Positions 5,345 to 8,041 of a DNA stretch of 8,041 nt are shown here, in pieces. The DNA lies in NCBI GenBank assembly GCA_016763595.1, contig JAESTN010000366.1, positions 1 to 8,041 of the forward strand. Direction: 5' to 3'. Made by a program: the position numbers and the translations under genes. This DNA comes from Flavobacteriaceae bacterium. Its GTDB lineage: Bacteria > Bacteroidota > Bacteroidia > Flavobacteriales > Flavobacteriaceae. The notes beneath the pieces are model-generated. The model was not told the DNA's origin, did no database searches, and saw only the letters and a program-made list of their open reading frames with translations. How positions within the stretch are numbered: position 1 is the first letter of the stretch; each line of letters begins with the position of its first letter.

Positions 5345-6358
5345 AGCCGAACTCACATAATTCACAATCAAACTATCAAATTCTTTTTGACCATTTATAA
5401 AGCTAGTTTCTATCGCTAAATAATATACATTCGGTACGATATCAGACAGCCTTACAAAGTCTTTTTCAGTAGTAACGATAATCTTAGTACTACTTTTTAA
5501 GGCATCAAATTGATGTTGCAAAGCGTTTATTTCTTTTTCAGTAAATTGATGATGATCCGGAAAATTTACGTGTGTATATCTACAATTCAACCCTGTTAAA
5601 TATTCTAACATGGGAGTGGGGTTTGCAATTCCTGTGACCAACAAAACTTCGTAATCCCCAATTTCTGAAGTTCTAATTTCCTCCTTTTTGGTATTTAATA
5701 AAACATCCGCATATGTGATCGTTGAAAAGAAAATAGGCCCATCAAAATACCTTCTAATTAATTTCTCTGTTTCGTTTTGATCTTCTGTTGTAATCGTATT
5801 TGGACACTTGGTAATTACAACTGCGTTTGCGCGTTTAATACCTACTCTACGCTCTCTAAGATTTCCGGCTGGCAAGACAAAATCGTTCGAAAACAAGGCA
5901 TTGTATTTTGTCAATACAACATAAAAACCTGCTGTTACTTTTCTATGCTGAAAAGCATCATCTAACAACAGCACATTGGCAGCGTTTAATTGCGAAATTC
6001 CATGCACTCTATCTTCATCAACAGCAACAATAATATCTTTAAACTTTCTAAAAAACTGCAAAGGTTCATCACCAATATCAGTTGCTTTTTTAGACCTATC
6101 TGCCAAGACAAACCCTTTTGTCTCCCTACCATAACCTCTGCTTAAAACCGCAAGTTTATGCTGCTTTAATACTCTTATTAAATATTCAATTTGAGGTGTC
6201 TTCCCTGTTCCTCCAACAGACAAATTCCCTACAACTATAATTGGCTTATTAAATGATGTTGATTTCAACAAACCTACATCAAACAAAAAATTACGCATTG
6301 AGGTAATTATTGCATACATGATCGCAAAAGGAAACAATAAAAGTCGAATAAATTTCAT
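5339..6358 (-). CDS. lpxK: Tetraacyldisaccharide 4'-kinase (lipid A biosynthesis)
   Basis: LpxK is a membrane-associated P-loop kinase that uses ATP to phosphorylate the 4' position of the lipid A disaccharide on the cytoplasmic face of the inner membrane. The 339-residue length is normal. A hydrophobic N-terminal segment (about 5-20) serves as the membrane anchor. The Walker A loop is GNLSVGGTGKTP (44-55), followed by SRGYGR (73-78), GDEP (96-99), DDAFQHR (133-139, Walker B-like and catalytic region), LPAGNLRE (162-169), FPDHHQFT (266-273) and TTEKDFVRL (296-304). All hallmark blocks are intact. The stop codon is the antisense of the last leucine codon of the exopolyphosphatase gene, so the convergent genes overlap by six bases. 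The ATG at 6358 directly precedes the anchor helix. A perfect -7 box lies 68 bases upstream on the same strand, and the divergent Nif3 gene shares the region. Confidence 0.97.
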   Translation of the reverse strand: MKFIRLLLFPFAIMYAIITSMRNFLFDVGLLKSTSFNKPIIVVGNLSVGGTGKTPQIEYLIRVLKQHKLAVLSRGYGRETKGFVLADRSKKATDIGDEPLQFFRKFKDIIVAVDEDRVHGISQLNAANVLLLDDAFQHRKVTAGFYVVLTKYNALFSNDFVLPAGNLRERRVGIKRANAVVITKCPNTITTEDQNETEKLIRRYFDGPIFFSTITYADVLLNTKKEEIRTSEIGDYEVLLVTGIANPTPMLEYLTGLNCRYTHVNFPDHHQFTEKEINALQHQFDALKSSTKIIVTTEKDFVRLSDIVPNVYYLAIETSFINGQKEFDSLIVNYVSSAL

Positions 6359-6396
6359 TAGTACAAAATGAGAGAAATTATATAGCTCTGTATTAC

Positions 6397-6414
6397 TCGA
6401 AAATACAATTTCGA
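6397..6414 (-). promoter_or_regulatory. 6-bp inverted repeat in the lpxK leader
   Basis: TCGAAA (6397-6402) and TTTCGA (6409-6414) are perfect reverse complements around a six-base spacer. Because TCGA is itself palindromic, the chance of such a pair is not low. If lpxK transcription starts near 6420, this repeat lies close to the 5' end of its leader and could form a small stem-loop. The evidence is weak. Confidence 0.25.
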
Positions 6415-6425
6415 ATTACATCTGA

Positions 6426-6433
6426 CAAACTTA
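6426..6433 (-). promoter_or_regulatory. -7 promoter box for lpxK
   Basis: Read on the minus strand the bases are TAAGTTTG, an exact match to the Bacteroidota -7 consensus TAnnTTTG. Transcription would start near 6420, giving a leader of roughly 60 bases before the lpxK ATG. The expected -33 zone (about 6451-6459) has no TTG; the nearest lies 26 bases away, longer than usual. Its position in the only upstream gap supports it. Confidence 0.5.
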
Positions 6434-6472
6434 TAAAATAAAATATTAACGGATGAATGCAATTAAAAATCT

Positions 6473-6480
6473 TAACTTTG
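6473..6480 (+). promoter_or_regulatory. -7 promoter box for the Nif3/coiled-coil gene pair
   Basis: TAACTTTG is an exact match to the Bacteroidota -7 consensus TAnnTTTG. Transcription would begin near 6486, about 19 bases before the ATG at 6505. That rules out the in-frame ATG at 6457, which lies upstream of the box. No good TTG -33 element is seen 17-23 bases upstream. The box faces away from the lpxK box 39 bases to its left. Confidence 0.55.
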
Positions 6481-6504
6481 ATTTTCTCAGAAAAGAAATT
6501 TTTA

Positions 6505-7296
6505 ATGAAAATAAAAGAGATCACCAAATATATTGAAGAGCTAGCTCCTCTACATTATGCAGAAGATTTTGACAATGTTGGCTTATTAGTTGGGAATTAC
6601 GAAACAGAGGCAACCGGAGTGTTAGTAGCCCTAGATACTTTAGAAGAAACAGTTGATGAAGCCATTGCTTCTAATTGCAATTTAATTGTAAGTTTTCATC
6701 CCATTATTTTTAGCGGACTAAAGAAATTAAACGGAACCACTTATGTAGAACGTGTGGTTTTAAAAGCCATTAAAAACGACATTGCTATCTATGCAACGCA
6801 CACAGCTTTAGACAACGTAAAAGGTGGTGTTAGCGGTAAAATATGTGAAGTCCTAGGCTTACAAAATATTGAAACTTTAATTCCGAAAACCAACCTAGCT
6901 ACAAAAGAGACTATAGGCATGGGAATGATTGGTGAATTGGCAAATGAAATGACCGAAAGTGACTTTTTACAATTCGTTAAATCCACGATGAAAACAGCTT
7001 GTGTTCGCCATTCTGAATTCACAGGGAATTCAATAAAAAAAGTTGCCGTTTTAGGAGGTTCAGGAAGCTTTGCTATTCAAAACGCAATACACTCAAAAGC
7101 AGATGCATACATTAGTGCAGATTTCAAGTATCACGACTTTTTTAAAGCAGAGAAACAACTATTATTAGCTGATATTGGACATTATGAAAGTGAACAATTC
7201 ACAAAAAACCTATTAGTAGAGTATCTTACCAAAAAATTCACTAATTTTGCAATCATTTTATCAGAAAAAAGTACAAATCCAATTTATTACATTTAA
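6505..7296 (+). CDS. Nif3/YbgI-family dinuclear-metal protein, short form
   Basis: With the ATG at 6505 the product has 263 residues and begins MKIKEITKYIEELAP, the usual N terminus. An earlier in-frame ATG at 6457 would add a 16-residue tail not expected in the family and lies upstream of the likely promoter box. Family blocks are AEDFDNVGLLVG (19-30), SFHPIIFSGLK (63-73), ATHTALDN (97-104), AVLGGSGSFA (181-190), ISADFKYHDF (203-212) and ADIGHYESEQF (222-232). Predicted metal ligands by comparison with E. coli YbgI are H65, D103, H226 and E230. The first His of the usual HH pair is F64 here. Members form hexameric rings with two metals per subunit. They are often named GTP cyclohydrolase 1 type 2, but the cellular role is unproven. 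Flavobacterial relatives that I recall carry about 100 extra residues in the middle. Here LIPK (126-129) runs straight on to TNLATKETIGMGMIGEL, so that insert is missing. Two bases separate it from the next gene. Confidence 0.92.
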   Translation: MKIKEITKYIEELAPLHYAEDFDNVGLLVGNYETEATGVLVALDTLEETVDEAIASNCNLIVSFHPIIFSGLKKLNGTTYVERVVLKAIKNDIAIYATHTALDNVKGGVSGKICEVLGLQNIETLIPKTNLATKETIGMGMIGELANEMTESDFLQFVKSTMKTACVRHSEFTGNSIKKVAVLGGSGSFAIQNAIHSKADAYISADFKYHDFFKAEKQLLLADIGHYESEQFTKNLLVEYLTKKFTNFAIILSEKSTNPIYYI

Positions 7297-7298
7297 AC

Positions 7299-8041
7299 AT
7301 GGCAAAAAAGAAAGAGGTTACTGTAGAAGAAAAATTAAGAGCACTATATGACTTACAATTAATTGATTCTAGAATAGATGAAATTAAAAATGTAAGTGGT
7401 GAATTGCCTTTAGAAGTTGAAGACTTAGAAGACGAGGTTGCAGGTTTAAATACTAGACTTTCAAATTTTGCTGAAGACGTAACAAATTTAGAAACTGACA
7501 TTAACAACAAAAAATTGTTAATTGAAGAGGCTAAAGCTTTAATGAAAAAGTACGACGAACAACAAAAGAAAGTAAGAAACAATAGAGAGTTTGATTCTAT
7601 ATCTAAAGAAATTGAATATCAAGAATTAGAGATTCAATTGGCTGAAAAAAGGATGAAAGAATATTCTGCTAAAATTGAACAAAAGAATGTTGTAATTTCT
7701 TCTACCAAAGAAAAATTCAAAAAGCAACAAGACCATTTAACTCACAAAAAAGCTGAGCTAGATGACATCTTAAAAGAAACTGAAAAAGATCAAAAAATAT
7801 TAGCAGAAAAATCAATCGAGTTTTCAGCTGCAATTGATGTGCACTTATTAGAAGCTTATAAAAGAATTAGAAATAAAGTTAAGAACGGATTGGCTGTAGT
7901 ATCTATTGAAAGAGGTGCTTCTGGAGGATCTTTCTTTACAATCCCACCTCAGGTACAAGTAGAGATTGCTACTCGTAAAAAAATTACTATCGATGAGTAT
8001 AGTGGTAGAATTTTAGTGGATGCTGAATTGGCAAGAGAAGA
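7299..8041 (+). CDS. Coiled-coil protein with degenerate C4 zinc ribbon (CT398/DUF164-like), 3' truncated
   Basis: The frame opens with ATG at 7299 and is still open at the window edge, giving 247 complete codons. Residues about 20-185 are highly charged with a heptad pattern, a long antiparallel coiled-coil hairpin. It contains the conserved KKYDEQQKKVRNNREFDSIS block (87-106). The last part corresponds to the C4 zinc ribbon of the CT398/DUF164 family. Here the two CxxC pairs read SGGS (208-211) and DEYS (232-235), while flanking FFTIPPQ (212-218) and GRILVD (236-241) are kept. The zinc site is thus lost but the fold is apparently retained; I believe this is common in flavobacteria. The family has no proven role. 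In Chlamydia CT398 was reported to bind sigma-54 and secretion components. Pairing with a Nif3 gene is conserved in many bacteria, and the two-base gap here indicates one transcript. Only a few residues are probably missing. Confidence 0.9.
   Translation, partial: MAKKKEVTVEEKLRALYDLQLIDSRIDEIKNVSGELPLEVEDLEDEVAGLNTRLSNFAEDVTNLETDINNKKLLIEEAKALMKKYDEQQKKVRNNREFDSISKEIEYQELEIQLAEKRMKEYSAKIEQKNVVISSTKEKFKKQQDHLTHKKAELDDILKETEKDQKILAEKSIEFSAAIDVHLLEAYKRIRNKVKNGLAVVSIERGASGGSFFTIPPQVQVEIATRKKITIDEYSGRILVDAELARE

Noticed and set aside
5345..5400. Bidirectional terminator after ppx
   Set aside because: This stretch is lpxK coding sequence and shows no convincing stem followed by a T-run on either strand.
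7253..7582. Antisense open frame of 109 codons opposite the Nif3/coiled-coil junction
   Set aside because: Its Ser/Phe-rich translation is what antisense of Lys/Glu-rich coiled-coil codons gives, and it covers two well-supported genes.

Overview
The window is 8041 bases of AT-rich, gene-dense chromosome. It most resembles a member of the Flavobacteriaceae (Bacteroidota), but the genus cannot be settled from this sequence. Three things point there. The protein variants are ones I associate with marine flavobacteria (HI0933-type flavoprotein, PdxH, LpxK, Nif3 and coiled-coil protein). Shine-Dalgarno sequences are nearly absent. Perfect or near-perfect Bacteroidota -7 boxes (TAnnTTTG) lie in front of several genes. 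I see no tRNA, rRNA, CRISPR array, insertion sequence or phage gene.

Layout. Bases 1-171 are the 3' end of a membrane-protein gene. A lone flavoprotein gene follows (227-1414). Next is a tight four-gene unit (1489-3204) led by an ECF sigma factor. Its other members are a two-helix membrane protein, a small protein that looks like a heavy-metal-associated (HMA) domain without its CxxC, and a FAM173-like methyltransferase. The sigma-factor leader holds a 31-base dyad and a nine-codon mini-ORF that stops directly against the sigma start codon. After a 70-base spacer with three dyads come pdxH (3275-3922), sixA (3953-4441) and an exopolyphosphatase gene starting with TTG (4448-5344). lpxK (5339-6358) runs the other way and overlaps the exopolyphosphatase gene by six bases. 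A 146-base divergent promoter region separates lpxK from a Nif3-family gene (6505-7296) and a coiled-coil, former zinc-ribbon gene (7299 to the window edge).

Most of the window is housekeeping: vitamin B6 cofactor synthesis, phosphohistidine and polyphosphate turnover, lipid A synthesis, and the conserved Nif3/coiled-coil pair. The least explained part is the sigma-factor unit. Its order suggests a regulator transcribed with an envelope protein and two accessory proteins, though nothing in the sequence says what it responds to.

A recurring theme is conserved folds that have lost metal-binding residues. The HMA-like protein lacks its CxxC, the zinc ribbon lacks all four cysteines, and the Nif3 protein has Phe in place of one metal-binding His. 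The Nif3 protein also lacks the middle domain that I recall in flavobacterial relatives.
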